From Halomonas sp. (GTDB lineage Bacteria; Pseudomonadota; Gammaproteobacteria; Pseudomonadales; Halomonadaceae), in assembly GCF_017983445.1 (NCBI RefSeq), contig NZ_JAGOBJ010000002.1, positions 310,001 through 374,000 on the forward strand: a DNA stretch of 64,000 bases, given 5' to 3'. How positions within the stretch are numbered: the stretch's first letter is position 1; every line of letters starts with the position of its first letter. The notes beneath the pieces are model-generated. The model was not told the origin of the DNA, searched no databases, and saw only the letters and a program-made list of their open reading frames with translations. Shown here piece by piece: positions 20,228-34,515 of this stretch. The translations under genes and the position numbers were made by a program.

Positions 20228-21619
20228 TTACACGGACTTCGGCTCGCCCAGCTCGTTGTCGCTGGAGTCAAAGACCATGCTGTCGTGCTGCTTGAGCAGG
20301 CGGCTTGTCACCGTGCCCGCGGTCATTGAGCCGTTGACGTTGACCGCCGTGCGGCCCATATCGATTAGCGGCTCGATGGAGATTAATAGCCCCGCCAGCG
20401 CAATCGGCAGATCAAGCGTTGAAAGCACGATGATGGCGGCAAAGGTTGCCCCGCCACCGACGCCCGCAATCCCGAAAGACGCCAGTGTGACGACTAGCAC
20501 CAGCGTTGCCAGAAACTCCAGCGAAAATGGATCGATCCCCACCGTAGGCGCAATCATCATGGCGAGCATGGCCGGATAAAGTCCGGCACAGCCGTTTTGG
20601 CCTATGGTTGCACCAAAGGAAGCCGAGAAGTTGGCGATCGCAGGGGGTACGCCAATGCGGTCCACCTGAGCCTCGATGTTCAAAGGAATCGTGGCCGCGC
20701 TTGAGCGTGAGGTAAACGCAAAGGTGAGTACCGGCCAGACCTTTTGAAAGTAGCGCTTGGGATTGACCCCAACGCCCATCAAAAACAGCGCGTGCATGAC
20801 CAGAATCAGCGCAAGCCCCACGTAGGAGGCAACGACGAAACCGAGCAGGTTATAGATATCATTAAGATTGGACGTGGAAACCACCTTGGTCATCAACGCC
20901 ATCACCCCGTAAGGCGTCAGGCGAATCACCATGCGCACCAGGCGCATGATCCACTTCTGCACGATATCGATCCCTTCAATCAGCTTATCGCCAAGTGCTG
21001 CATTTTCACGCTTGATGCCCAGTGCCGCCATACCCAAAAACGTGGCAAAAATTACCACGCTGATAATCGACGTCGGACGCCCCCCTGCCAAGTCCTGAAA
21101 AGGATTACTGGGAATAAAAGACAGCAGCAGCTGCGGTATGGTCAGATCAGCCACTTGAGCACTGCGCTCAATAATGACCTGGCCCCGCTCAAGCTCGCGG
21201 GCGCCCTGCACCAGCCCTTCGGCAGACAACCCAAACAGCTGCGTCATGCTGATGCCGATAACCGCCGAGATCGCCGTGGTAAGCATCAGCATGGCCAGCA
21301 CGCCCAAACTGATCTTGCCGAGCGCACTGGCATCGTGCAGACGCGTTACGGCAGACAAAATAGTGACCAGCACCAAGGGCATGATGATCATTTTAAGCAG
21401 CTGAACGTAGCCGCCGCCCACCAGATTGACCCAGTCGATCGTACCGCTAAGCACGGCAGAGCCGGCATACCCCCACTGCATCAGCCCGCCCAACATAACG
21501 CCGATTACAAGACCGGCGAGCACCACGCGAGACAGGCTGGCACCACGGCGCTGCCAACGCGCCAGCAGCGCAATTGCCAGCATAAAGATCAAAACGTTGA
21601 TCGCAATCAACCCATGCAT
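20228..21619 (-). CDS. tcyP: L-cystine symporter TcyP/YdjN family
   Basis: This 463-residue protein is a sodium/proton:dicarboxylate (DAACS) family symporter. The N-terminal block with VNLVGGGYVQLLKMIIMPLV and ILSAVTRLHDASALGKIS closely resembles E. coli YdjN/TcyP, which imports cystine. The HP1/HP2 and TM7 features of the family are present (TSRSSAATIPLN, GATIGQNGCAGLYP, AVNVNGSMTAGTV). An AGGAGAGG Shine-Dalgarno sequence precedes the ATG at 21619. An upstream ATG (21691) is in frame but would translate through a terminator hairpin, so I reject it. Substrate is inferred. Confidence 0.88.
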   Translation of the reverse strand: MHGLIAINVLIFMLAIALLARWQRRGASLSRVVLAGLVIGVMLGGLMQWGYAGSAVLSGTIDWVNLVGGGYVQLLKMIIMPLVLVTILSAVTRLHDASALGKISLGVLAMLMLTTAISAVIGISMTQLFGLSAEGLVQGARELERGQVIIERSAQVADLTIPQLLLSFIPSNPFQDLAGGRPTSIISVVIFATFLGMAALGIKRENAALGDKLIEGIDIVQKWIMRLVRMVIRLTPYGVMALMTKVVSTSNLNDIYNLLGFVVASYVGLALILVMHALFLMGVGVNPKRYFQKVWPVLTFAFTSRSSAATIPLNIEAQVDRIGVPPAIANFSASFGATIGQNGCAGLYPAMLAMMIAPTVGIDPFSLEFLATLVLVVTLASFGIAGVGGGATFAAIIVLSTLDLPIALAGLLISIEPLIDMGRTAVNVNGSMTAGTVTSRLLKQHDSMVFDSSDNELGEPKSV

Positions 21620-21634
21620 GTAATGCCTCTCCTG

Positions 21635-21669
21635 AAAAAACAAAAAACGGCACATCAGCGATGTGCCGT
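21635..21669 (-). terminator. Intrinsic terminator inside the tcyP leader
   Basis: ACGGCACATC (21647-21656) and GATGTGCCGT (21660-21669) form a perfect 10-bp stem with an AGC loop. On the minus strand it is followed by TTTTTTGTTTTTT, then by the tcyP Shine-Dalgarno sequence and ATG only 15 bp further. It must be bypassed for tcyP to be expressed from any promoter upstream, so it is an attenuator candidate. An upstream pairing, CATAGC with GCTATG (21688-21716), could act in switching. Confidence 0.75.
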
Positions 21670-21871
21670 AAGATAAGCGGAGCAGAAACATAGCCTGCTA
21701 ATTCTTGCGCGCTATGGTAAGTAATAGCGGCGCAGAATAAAAATGTATTTTGCTTATAACCTTGGAAGCATTTAGATGGTTGAGGCAACTGTCGGCAGGG
21801 CTATTGGATAAAGGGCTACTCAAAGAAGTACTGCTAGAAAAGACTTATCGAAGCATGGCCATTTTACAGAC

Positions 21872-21897
21872 AAAAAAAAGGCGGCCCATAGGCCGCC
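21872..21897 (-). terminator. Terminator of the Rsm-type RNA
   Basis: GGCGGCC (21880-21886) pairs with GGCCGCC (21891-21897) around a four-base loop, with an eight-A run at 21872-21879 giving a U8 tail on the minus strand. Confidence 0.92.
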
Positions 21898-22055
21898 CGC
21901 TCCAAGCACTTCCTCTGACCACTCCCTGTGGCATATTCCTCAGGTAACTTCCTTACCAGGGCTCACATCAGTGTGGCACCCAGCGTACCTGTTTACATCT
22001 CGTTGCATTGCATTCTGTCTAAAGCATCCCTGCCTCCCCTGTCCTGAATGCATTG
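21872..22055 (-). ncRNA. Candidate Csr/Rsm-family CsrA-sequestering small RNA
   Basis: Between eno and tcyP the minus strand carries eight GGA motifs in 144 nt (complements of TCC at 21901, 21911, 21923, 21937, 21950, 22027, 22035, 22042). Two sit in ideal CsrA-binding hairpins: CCAC-AGGGA-GTGG (21919-21931) and GGTAA-GGAAG-TTACC (21943-21957). Three more are in the loop closed by GCAT/ATGC (22024-22051). The 3' end is an intrinsic terminator, GGGCGGCC...GGCCGCC followed by eight T on the minus strand (21872-21897). No convincing reading frame is present. A GacA-type palindrome lies about 170 bp upstream of the estimated 5' end. The 5' end is approximate because no clear -10 box is seen. This fits the RsmX/Y/Z-CsrB class. 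Confidence 0.82.
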
Positions 22056-22093
22056 TGGCAGATAACGAATGCTTCTCAAGGCGGGCAAAATAG

Positions 22094-22127
22094 AAAAGGG
22101 TAAGCCTCACCGGCTTACCCTTTTTTT
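22094..22127 (-). terminator. Bidirectional terminator downstream of eno
   Basis: GGGTAAGCC (22098-22106) pairs with GGCTTACCC (22112-22120), with TTTTTTT on the plus side and a T4 tail on the minus side. It ends eno transcription, isolating the small RNA gene behind it. Confidence 0.85.
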
Positions 22128-22216
22128 CAAACCAATTAAAAATCAATCACATGAATTCGCACTAATGCAAAATTACGGATTTTCTTACCCAAAACCGAGC
22201 GATTTTCGTCGGTATT

Positions 22217-22256
22217 TGTAAGACATCTCTTACAAAATCTTGAGACATATCTTACA
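22217..22256 (-). promoter_or_regulatory. GacA-type upstream activating site and in-phase second copy
   Basis: TGTAAG-ACATCT-CTTACA (22217-22234) matches exactly the TGTAAG-N6-CTTACA consensus known for GacA activation of rsm small RNA genes. A second site with a perfect right half, CTTGAG-ACATAT-CTTACA (22239-22256), is offset by 22 bp (two helical turns). The two share the repeat AGACAT-C/A-TCTTACAA. They lie between eno and the Rsm-type RNA. Confidence 0.8.
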
Positions 22257-22275
22257 AGCCGACCATAAAAACGCC

Positions 22276-23598
<1,323 letters not shown>

Positions 23599-23623
23599 TT
23601 ACGTACCGCGTTGGCTACCGCGC

Positions 23624-26188
<2,565 letters not shown>

Positions 26189-26308
26189 TCAAAAGGCGTA
26201 ACAGAAAGCCACACCAGGATGGGACGACAGAATAGCAGACTACGCCTCAAGGCTCAATTTGAACTGCCATGCCATTGCTTTAACTTACTTCGGGTAAGCG
26301 GCTAACCC

Positions 26309-26461
26309 CAGCGCCAGGCCGTTGCGAGGGCGCTGTAGACCCATCCGTGGGCGCTACTTTCGCCATCTGACCGCCATGGATGGCGGAAATGCCGGAAACG
26401 AATGGAACTGCTTTCCGGCCATGGCGAAAGACCCTCGCAACAGCCTGCCCCTGGCGCCGCT
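26309..26461. repeat. Nested palindromic intergenic element between pyrG and gltD
   Basis: The 328-bp gap 26168-26495 holds a ~150-bp element with concentric pairing. The outer arms are CAGCGCCAGGCCGTTGCGAGGG (26309-26330) and its near complement at 26432-26461. The middle arms are CTTTCGCCAT (26357-26366) with ATGGCGAAAG (26421-26430). Inner hairpins are CCCA/TGGG (26340-26351), CCGCCAT/ATGGCGG (26371-26386) and GCCGGAAA/TTTCCGGC (26391-26419). No coding capacity is seen. It resembles the dispersed palindromic elements I recall from Halomonas chromosomes, but only one copy is seen here. Confidence 0.75.
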
Positions 26462-26495
26462 ATCAGGCAACAGCCATGACCAAATAACCCAGGAT

Positions 26496-27947
<1,452 letters not shown>

Positions 27948-30900
27948 TTATTGCGGCTGACGCCGAGATTGATCCAGCAGACTGCCCAGACTTGCCGCTT
28001 TTGGCTTCACCAGCCAGAAGTGACGCAGGTAGTCGCCAAAGTCTTCCAAAATCGCTGCCCCACGGCTGGAACCCGTCTCTTCGACATAGGTGGTAATCAG
28101 CTCGCGAAGATGGCGGCGATACGCTTCCATGGCTTCCGTACTAATGCGATGAATTTCGACCAGCTCGTGGTTGTACTTGTCCACGAAGGTACGGTCTTCA
28201 TCCAGCACGTAGGCAAACCCACCGGTCATGCCTGCACCAAAGTTAACGCCCGTTTCACCCAGCACGCACACCAGGCCGCCGGTCATGTATTCGCAGCAGT
28301 GGTCGCCAGCGCCTTCAATCACCGCTGTGGCGCCTGAGTTACGCACCGCAAAACGCTCGCCTGCGATGCCCGCGGCCATCAACGTGCCGCCGGTTGCGCC
28401 ATACAGGCAGGTGTTACCGATAATCGCGGTTTTATGGCTTTCGAACTGGCTGACCTTGGGTGGCACGATCACGATCTTGCCGCCGTTCATGCCCTTGCCC
28501 ACGTAGTCGTTGGCATCGCCTTCCAGGTACAGATTCAGGCCGCGGGCATTCCAGACGCCGAAGCTCTGCCCAGCCACACCGGTAAAGCGTGCAGTGACAG
28601 GCGCGTTTTCAAGGCCCTCTTCCCCATAACGCTTGGCAATAGCGCCAGAGCTAAGCGCGCCCACGCTGCGATCACAGTTGGTAATGGTGAAGCTGAACTC
28701 ACCGCCCGACTGGCTCTCGATAGTCTCTTGAAGCGCTGCCAATACTTCCTGGTTTTTAGCGCCCGGATCGTGAGGCACGTTGCGGCTCACCTCACAGAAC
28801 TGCGGCGCATCAGCAGGCACAAAATCGTTGACAAGCAAAGGCATCAAGTCGAGCTTGCGCTGGCTTGCGGTGTTGCCTTCAAGCACTTCCAGCAGGTCGG
28901 TACGCCCGATCAGGTCGGTCAACTGGCGTACGCCGAGCATGGCCATCAGCTCACGCACTTCTTCAGCGATAAAGCGGAAGTAGTTTTTGACCATATCCAC
29001 AGTGCCGCGAAAGTGCTCGCCGCGCAGGAAGTCGTCCTGAGTGGCCACTCCGGTAGCGCAGTTGTTCAGGTGGCAGATGCGCAGGAACTTGCAGCCCAGC
29101 GCCACCATTGGCGCGGTGCCAAAACCAAAGCTTTCCGCCCCTAGAATCGCTGCTTTGACCACGTCCAGGCCGGTTTTAAGGCCGCCGTCAGTCTGCAGGC
29201 GAATCTTGTCGCGCAGGCCGTTGATACGCAGCGCCTGATGCACTTCAGGCAGGCCAAGCTCCCACGGAGAACCGGCATGCTTGATCGAGGTAAGCGGGCT
29301 GGCCGCAGTGCCGCCGTCGTAACCGGACACGGTAATCAGGTCGGCGTAAGCCTTGGCCACACCGGTAGCGATAGTGCCGATACCCGGCTCGGATACCAGC
29401 TTCACTGATACCTGGGCTTCCGGGTTAACCTGCTTGAGGTCAAAAATCAGCTGCGCCAAATCCTCGATCGAATAGATATCGTGGTGCGGCGGCGGTGAAA
29501 TCAGCGTGACGCCAGGCACCGCGTGGCGCAGGCGAGCGATAAGCGCGTTGACCTTGCCGCCCGGCAACTGACCGCCCTCGCCCGGCTTCGCACCCTGAGC
29601 CACCTTGATCTGCAGCACTTCGGCATTGACCAGATAAGCCGGCGTTACCCCAAAGCGGCCCGAGGCAATCTGCTTGATCTTGGAGCTGCGAATAGTGCCG
29701 TAACGTGCGGAGTCTTCGCCGCCTTCGCCGGAGTTGGAGCGCCCGCCGGCTTCGTTCATGGCCTGGGCCAGCGCTTCATGGGCTTCTGGTGATAGCGCGC
29801 CCAGGGACATACCCGCGCTATCGAAACGCGGCAACAGCGCATCCACCGGCTCAACGTCATCCAGCGGGATCGGCGTTTCAGCAGCTTTAAGCGTGAGCAG
29901 ATCACGAATGGTCGCGACAGGACGCTCGTTCACCAGCTGCGCGAATTTTTTCCACTTGGCGTAGCTGCCTTCCTGAACGGCTGCCTGCAACGCCTTTACT
30001 ACATCGGGGTTGTACGCATGGTATTCATGGCCATGCACATACTTGAACATACCGCCCTGGGAGATGCCTTTGCGGGTAATCCAGGCATCCTTGGCCAAAA
30101 GCTCTTGCTGCATCTGTAGCTCAGCGAAGCCTGCCCCCTGAATACGTGATGCCATGCCCGCAAAGCAGGTATTCATCACTTCATCAGAAAGCCCGACTGC
30201 TTCAAACAGCATGGAGCCGCGGTACGAAGCCAGCGTCGAGATACCCATTTTGGAGAGTATCTTGAACAGGCCTTTTTGCAGGCCTTTGCGATAATTTTCC
30301 CGACCATCGGCCGGATTACCGGAAAGCTCGCCGGTGCGGTGCATATCGGCCATAACCTGATAGGCAAGCCATGGGTACACAGCGGTGGCACCAATACCAA
30401 ACAGCACGGCCATCTGGTGGGCATCCCGGGCGTAGCCGGTTTCAACGATAATATTGGCATTGGGGCGCAGGGCCAGACGGCCAAGATGCGTATGCACCGC
30501 ACCAACCGCCAGCGGTGCCTGAATAGGGATAATGCCCTTGGGCAGCTCCGCATCGGTAAGCACCAGAATCACCTTGCCCGCTTTTACCTGGGCTTCGGCT
30601 TCCTGGCAAAGTGCATTGACCGCCTGCTGCAGGCTCTGCTGCTCAGGATCGTAGCCCATGGACAGCGTATAGCTTGCAAACGCCGGGTCGTCCTGATCGA
30701 TCAGCGCGGTAAATTTACGCGGTGAAAGCACCGGCGTGGTCAGGATCAGGCGATGGGCGTGCTCGGGCGTTGCCTTGAAAACATTAAGCTCCGCGCCACA
30801 GCAGGTTTCCAGCGACATCACGATCGCTTCACGCAGCGGATCAATCGGCGGGTTGGTTACCTGAGCAAACTTCTGGCGGAAGAAGTCGGTCAAAAGACGT

Positions 30901-32390
30901 GGACGGCTTGAAAGTACCGCCATGGGCGTGTCGTCACCCATCGAACCCACAGCTTCCTGGCCGCTTTCCGCCAGCGGGCGCAGCACCTGATCACGCTCTT
31001 CAAAGCTGACCTGGAACATCTTCTGCTGCACGTTCAGTGCATCGGTTTCCATGGACTGGAAACGTGCAAGCTCGGTGAGCGCCGACTCAAGGTAGTTGGC
31101 TTCCTGCTTGAGCCAGCGCTTGTAGGGGTAGGCCGATTTCAGTCGGTCGTCAATATCCTGGGTATGCAGCACTTCACCGGTCTGAGTATCGACGGCGAGC
31201 ATTTGGCCCGGGCCCACGCGCCCTTTGGCGACCACGTCCTCAGGCTTATAGCCGTAGGTGCCGACTTCAGACGCCAGGGTGATATAACCATTCTTGGTGA
31301 TTACCCAGCGCGCCGGGCGCAGGCCGTTGCGGTCCAGCATGCACACGGCCTGGCGGCCATCGGTCATTACCACGCCTGCCGGGCCATCCCACGGCTCCAT
31401 GTGCATGGAGTTGTATTCGTAGAAGGCGCGCAGCTCTGCATCCATGGTCTCGACGTTCTGCCAAGCGGGCGGCACCATCATGCGCACAGCACGATGCAGC
31501 TCCATACCGCCAGTCAGCAATACTTCCAGCATATTATCCATACTGGAGGAGTCAGAACCGGTGGTGTTGACGATTTCATCGAGCTTATCGATATCGGGCA
31601 GATACTCGCTAACGAAGTTGGCCTTGCGCGAATTAGCCCAGCCGCGATTCGCCTCAATGGTGTTGATTTCACCATTGTGAGCCAACAAGCGGAATGGCTG
31701 CGCCAGTGGCCAGCGCGGTGCGGTATTGGTCGAAAAGCGCTGATGGAACACGCAGATGGCGGTTTCCAGGCGCGGGTCGTTCAAGTCCTTGTAGAACGCC
31801 GGCAGGTCTTCCGGCATCACCAGGCCTTTATAGGAGACGACTTCCGAGGAGAGCGAGGCCACGTAAAAGTCTTCTTCGCGCTTCAGCGCCTGCTCGGCAT
31901 AGCGGCGGGCCATGAAGAGATCCACGGTGAACTGCTCGCTCTTGCCAGGCTCGACAAAAACCTGCTCGATACGCGGCAGGCAGTCCAGCGCCATCGGGCC
32001 GCACACGCTTGAGTCGGTAGGCACTACGCGCCAGCCCGCCACATGAAGGCCACGTGCGCTCAGCTCGCGCTCGACGGTATTACGCGCTTCAGTTGCCCGG
32101 GTGTCGTCGCTTGGCAGAAACACAACGCCCACCGCGAACTGCTCATTAAGCGCCACGCCCAAGGCTTCCTGAGCGGCTTCACGCATAAACTGGGTCGGCA
32201 TCTTAAGCAATAGCCCACAGCCGTCGCCGGTTTTACCGTCGGCGGCGATCCCGCCCCGGTGCGTCATACACGTGAGCGATTCGATCGCCGTTTTCAGCAA
32301 GTCGTGACTGGCCTGCCCTTCCATATGAGCAATAAGGCCAAAGCCGCAGTTATCGCGAAACTCGCCAGGCTGGTGGAGACCTCTATTCAT
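27948..32390 (-). CDS. gltB: Glutamate synthase large (alpha) subunit
   Basis: GltB makes two glutamates from glutamine and 2-oxoglutarate. From the ATG at 32390 it is 1480 residues. The N-terminal amidotransferase domain has catalytic Cys15 (DNCGFGL), exposed after removal of a short propeptide. The FMN domain carries [24 protein letters not shown] features, and the 3Fe-4S cysteines are in [12 protein letters not shown]. The C-terminal GXGXG domain contains [12 protein letters not shown]. An upstream TTG (32408) extends the frame by six residues but has less support. It heads gltBD. Confidence 0.97.
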   Translation of the reverse strand: MNRGLHQPGEFRDNCGFGLIAHMEGQASHDLLKTAIESLTCMTHRGGIAADGKTGDGCGLLLKMPTQFMREAAQEALGVALNEQFAVGVVFLPSDDTRATEARNTVERELSARGLHVAGWRVVPTDSSVCGPMALDCLPRIEQVFVEPGKSEQFTVDLFMARRYAEQALKREEDFYVASLSSEVVSYKGLVMPEDLPAFYKDLNDPRLETAICVFHQRFSTNTAPRWPLAQPFRLLAHNGEINTIEANRGWANSRKANFVSEYLPDIDKLDEIVNTTGSDSSSMDNMLEVLLTGGMELHRAVRMMVPPAWQNVETMDAELRAFYEYNSMHMEPWDGPAGVVMTDGRQAVCMLDRNGLRPARWVITKNGYITLASEVGTYGYKPEDVVAKGRVGPGQMLAVDTQTGEVLHTQDIDDRLKSAYPYKRWLKQEANYLESALTELARFQSMETDALNVQQKMFQVSFEERDQVLRPLAESGQEAVGSMGDDTPMAVLSSRPRLLTDFFRQKFAQVTNPPIDPLREAIVMSLETCCGAELNVFKATPEHAHRLILTTPVLSPRKFTALIDQDDPAFASYTLSMGYDPEQQSLQQAVNALCQEAEAQVKAGKVILVLTDAELPKGIIPIQAPLAVGAVHTHLGRLALRPNANIIVETGYARDAHQMAVLFGIGATAVYPWLAYQVMADMHRTGELSGNPADGRENYRKGLQKGLFKILSKMGISTLASYRGSMLFEAVGLSDEVMNTCFAGMASRIQGAGFAELQMQQELLAKDAWITRKGISQGGMFKYVHGHEYHAYNPDVVKALQAAVQEGSYAKWKKFAQLVNERPVATIRDLLTLKAAETPIPLDDVEPVDALLPRFDSAGMSLGALSPEAHEALAQAMNEAGGRSNSGEGGEDSARYGTIRSSKIKQIASGRFGVTPAYLVNAEVLQIKVAQGAKPGEGGQLPGGKVNALIARLRHAVPGVTLISPPPHHDIYSIEDLAQLIFDLKQVNPEAQVSVKLVSEPGIGTIATGVAKAYADLITVSGYDGGTAASPLTSIKHAGSPWELGLPEVHQALRINGLRDKIRLQTDGGLKTGLDVVKAAILGAESFGFGTAPMVALGCKFLRICHLNNCATGVATQDDFLRGEHFRGTVDMVKNYFRFIAEEVRELMAMLGVRQLTDLIGRTDLLEVLEGNTASQRKLDLMPLLVNDFVPADAPQFCEVSRNVPHDPGAKNQEVLAALQETIESQSGGEFSFTITNCDRSVGALSSGAIAKRYGEEGLENAPVTARFTGVAGQSFGVWNARGLNLYLEGDANDYVGKGMNGGKIVIVPPKVSQFESHKTAIIGNTCLYGATGGTLMAAGIAGERFAVRNSGATAVIEGAGDHCCEYMTGGLVCVLGETGVNFGAGMTGGFAYVLDEDRTFVDKYNHELVEIHRISTEAMEAYRRHLRELITTYVEETGSSRGAAILEDFGDYLRHFWLVKPKAASLGSLLDQSRRQPQ

Positions 32391-32845
32391 GGGCGTGCCT
32401 CTAGTCAAGGTGTTTTATTAGCAGCGTTCTTATGGTGTAATAGTCGGTTTTTCTTTTTTTATGGGGCTTTTTAACCGACTGGAACAAGACGCCTGCCCGA
32501 TCCGCTGCTGCAAGAAAATGGTCGCTCAGCATAGCGATTCGCCCCTAGACAGCGCAATCACCACCAACCCAAATTCGCCAGAAAGTCTTTTCAAATCCTA
32601 CAGTTGCAAACCACCTTATCGTAAAAAATATATACACTTCAAGCACTTGCAAGGCCATATAACGGTATTTCAACGAAAAATCGCAAGGGTTAAACTTTAG
32701 TCTAATAAATACCCAAAACTCCATGCCGATAGCGCATAAGCCATGCGCATTACATAATACCGGGTGCATTGCAGTAACGTTAAGCCATAAAAAAACCCAC
32801 CGCCAAGGGTGGGTCTATTGAACACATAACGTTTTTACAGCTGAA
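32391..32845. other. 455-bp AT-rich intergenic region upstream of gltB; no gene seen
   Basis: No frame here has a convincing protein. It holds an inverted repeat, AGTCGGTT (32442-32449) with AACCGACT (32473-32480), separated by T-rich sequence, about 50-90 bp upstream of gltB, and the aroB terminator at its other end. In many relatives damX lies between aroB and gltB; it is absent here. Confidence 0.6.
32788..32814 (-). terminator. Intrinsic terminator of the pil-aroK-aroB transcript
   Basis: ACCCACC (32795-32801) pairs with GGTGGGT (32808-32814), followed on the minus strand by a seven-T tail. It lies about 30 bp after the aroB stop. Confidence 0.9.
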
Positions 32846-33952
32846 TTACAGACGCGGGTAGCTATCCAGCAAGTCGCGCAGGACCTCTTCTGAGGTCGTG
32901 TCATCGATACGCGCATCTCCAATCGCATTTAGCAGCACCAGCCGCAGCCTGGCATCCACGTTTTTCTTATCCAGACGCATGCGGGTTAGAAAGTCATCGC
33001 TTTGCATATCGGCCGGCGCCGCCAACGGAAGCCCAGCGCTATCAATCACTGCCTGGGCACGCGCTAAATCAGCGCTACTGATAAAACCCAACTGCTGGGA
33101 GAGCGTGGCGGCCAACGCCATGCCCGCCCCAACCGCCTCGCCATGCAGCCAATTGCCGTAGCCTTGATGGGCTTCAATGGCATGGCCAAACGTATGCCCA
33201 AGGTTAAGGTGCGCCCGAACGCCCTGCTCGGTTTCGTCATCCGCCACAATGTCGGCTTTTATCTGACAGCTGCGCGCGATGGCTTCAATAATTGCGTCCG
33301 GACTGATTTGACGTAGCGCGGCCATATTGTCTTCAAGCCAGCTGAGAAACGGCTCATCACGAATCAGCCCGTACTTGATGACTTCGGCAAGCCCTGCAGA
33401 CAGCTCGCGCGCGGGCAGGGTCGCAAGCGTTGCGATATCAATCAGCACCGTTTTAGGCTGCCAGAAAGCGCCGATCATATTCTTGCCGAGCGGATGATTA
33501 ACGCCGGTCTTGCCACCCACCGAAGAGTCCACCTGGGAAAGCAGCGTGGTAGGCACCTGAATGAAGGCAACGCCGCGCTGATAAGACGCCGCAGCATAGC
33601 CCACCATATCGCCAATCACCCCGCCACCCAACGCGACCAGCGTACAGCGACGATTAAAACCGGCCTCAAGAAGCGCATCCCAAATGCGACTAACCTGTTC
33701 AATGGTCTTGTACTGTTCGCCGTCAGGCAGGATGACCGTGCGCACGTCCACATCGCTGGGTAGATGTGCACAGAGTGCTTCCAGGTAAAGCGGTGCAACC
33801 GTTTCATTGGTGACCACCATTACCTGCTTACCCGCCAGATAAGGCGTTAGTGCCTGAGGGTCATCTAATAATCCAGAACCAATATGGATTGGATAGCTGC
33901 GATCGCCCAACGCAACATTTAACGTACGTTGGGCAGCGGCGGGCTGAGTCAT
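32846..33952 (-). CDS. aroB: 3-dehydroquinate synthase
   Basis: AroB closes DAHP to 3-dehydroquinate, the second shikimate step, with NAD and a divalent metal. The 368-residue protein shows the family blocks [48 protein letters not shown] and the metal-ligand HTFGHAIE. The start overlaps the aroK stop by 4 bp. It is the last gene of the pilMNOPQ-aroKB run. Confidence 0.97.
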   Translation of the reverse strand: MTQPAAAQRTLNVALGDRSYPIHIGSGLLDDPQALTPYLAGKQVMVVTNETVAPLYLEALCAHLPSDVDVRTVILPDGEQYKTIEQVSRIWDALLEAGFNRRCTLVALGGGVIGDMVGYAAASYQRGVAFIQVPTTLLSQVDSSVGGKTGVNHPLGKNMIGAFWQPKTVLIDIATLATLPARELSAGLAEVIKYGLIRDEPFLSWLEDNMAALRQISPDAIIEAIARSCQIKADIVADDETEQGVRAHLNLGHTFGHAIEAHQGYGNWLHGEAVGAGMALAATLSQQLGFISSADLARAQAVIDSAGLPLAAPADMQSDDFLTRMRLDKKNVDARLRLVLLNAIGDARIDDTTSEEVLRDLLDSYPRL

Positions 33953-34515
33953 TGGGATACCTTTGAGTTAAGCGTGGCGGCGTGCTCCAGCGGGTCGGTC
34001 AAACGGTGCACCCGGCGCAGGATTTCATTGACCACGGCGCGCGGGCTGCGCCGATCAGTACGCACGGTAATATCCGAGGTGGCACGGTAAAGAGGATCAC
34101 GGGTAGCAAACATATCGTTGAGTACCTGCTCCCGGTTAGCGCACTGGAGAAGCGGGCGATTGCGATCTTTTGCGGTGCGCTTAAGCTGCTGGTCGACCGT
34201 GGTCATCAGGTAAACCACCGTGCCCCTTTCACGCAGTACGCGCCGGTTATCTTCGCGAAGTACCGCGCCGCCTCCGGTTGCCACCACTACGCTGGAAAGC
34301 CGGGTCAGTTCCTCAATCATCTGAATTTCACGCAGGCGAAAGCCAGGCTCACCCTCCACATCAAAAATCCACGGGATGTCGGCACCGCAGCGATCTTGTA
34401 TGGCATGGTCGCTATCATAGAACGTGCGCGATAGCTCTGCCGCCAATAGGCGGCCTATCGTGCTTTTACCAGCCCCCATGGGGCCGATCAGAAAAAGGTT
34501 GGGTAAATCCTGCAT
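33949..34515 (-). CDS. aroK: Shikimate kinase
   Basis: AroK phosphorylates shikimate at the 3-position. The 188-residue protein has Walker [13 protein letters not shown] (about 12-23), the shikimate-binding [11 protein letters not shown] and the ATGGGAVLR block, and a C-terminal lid with RNRPLL. Its start shares a base with the pilQ stop and its end overlaps aroB by 4 bp, giving tight coupling. Confidence 0.96.
   Translation of the reverse strand: MQDLPNLFLIGPMGAGKSTIGRLLAAELSRTFYDSDHAIQDRCGADIPWIFDVEGEPGFRLREIQMIEELTRLSSVVVATGGGAVLREDNRRVLRERGTVVYLMTTVDQQLKRTAKDRNRPLLQCANREQVLNDMFATRDPLYRATSDITVRTDRRSPRAVVNEILRRVHRLTDPLEHAATLNSKVSQ

Noticed and set aside
20744..21676. 310-residue plus-strand open frame
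   Set aside because: It is antisense to tcyP, His/Gln-rich with no recognisable domain and no ribosome-binding site; a shadow of the real gene.
21620..21691. 24-residue in-frame extension of TcyP
   Set aside because: It would be translated through a perfect terminator hairpin, and the internal ATG has a strong Shine-Dalgarno sequence.
31164..32012. 282-residue plus-strand open frame
   Set aside because: Antisense to gltB, no motifs and no upstream signals.
32461..32700. 79-residue plus-strand open frame in the aroB-gltB gap
   Set aside because: No ribosome-binding site, atypical composition and no family resemblance.
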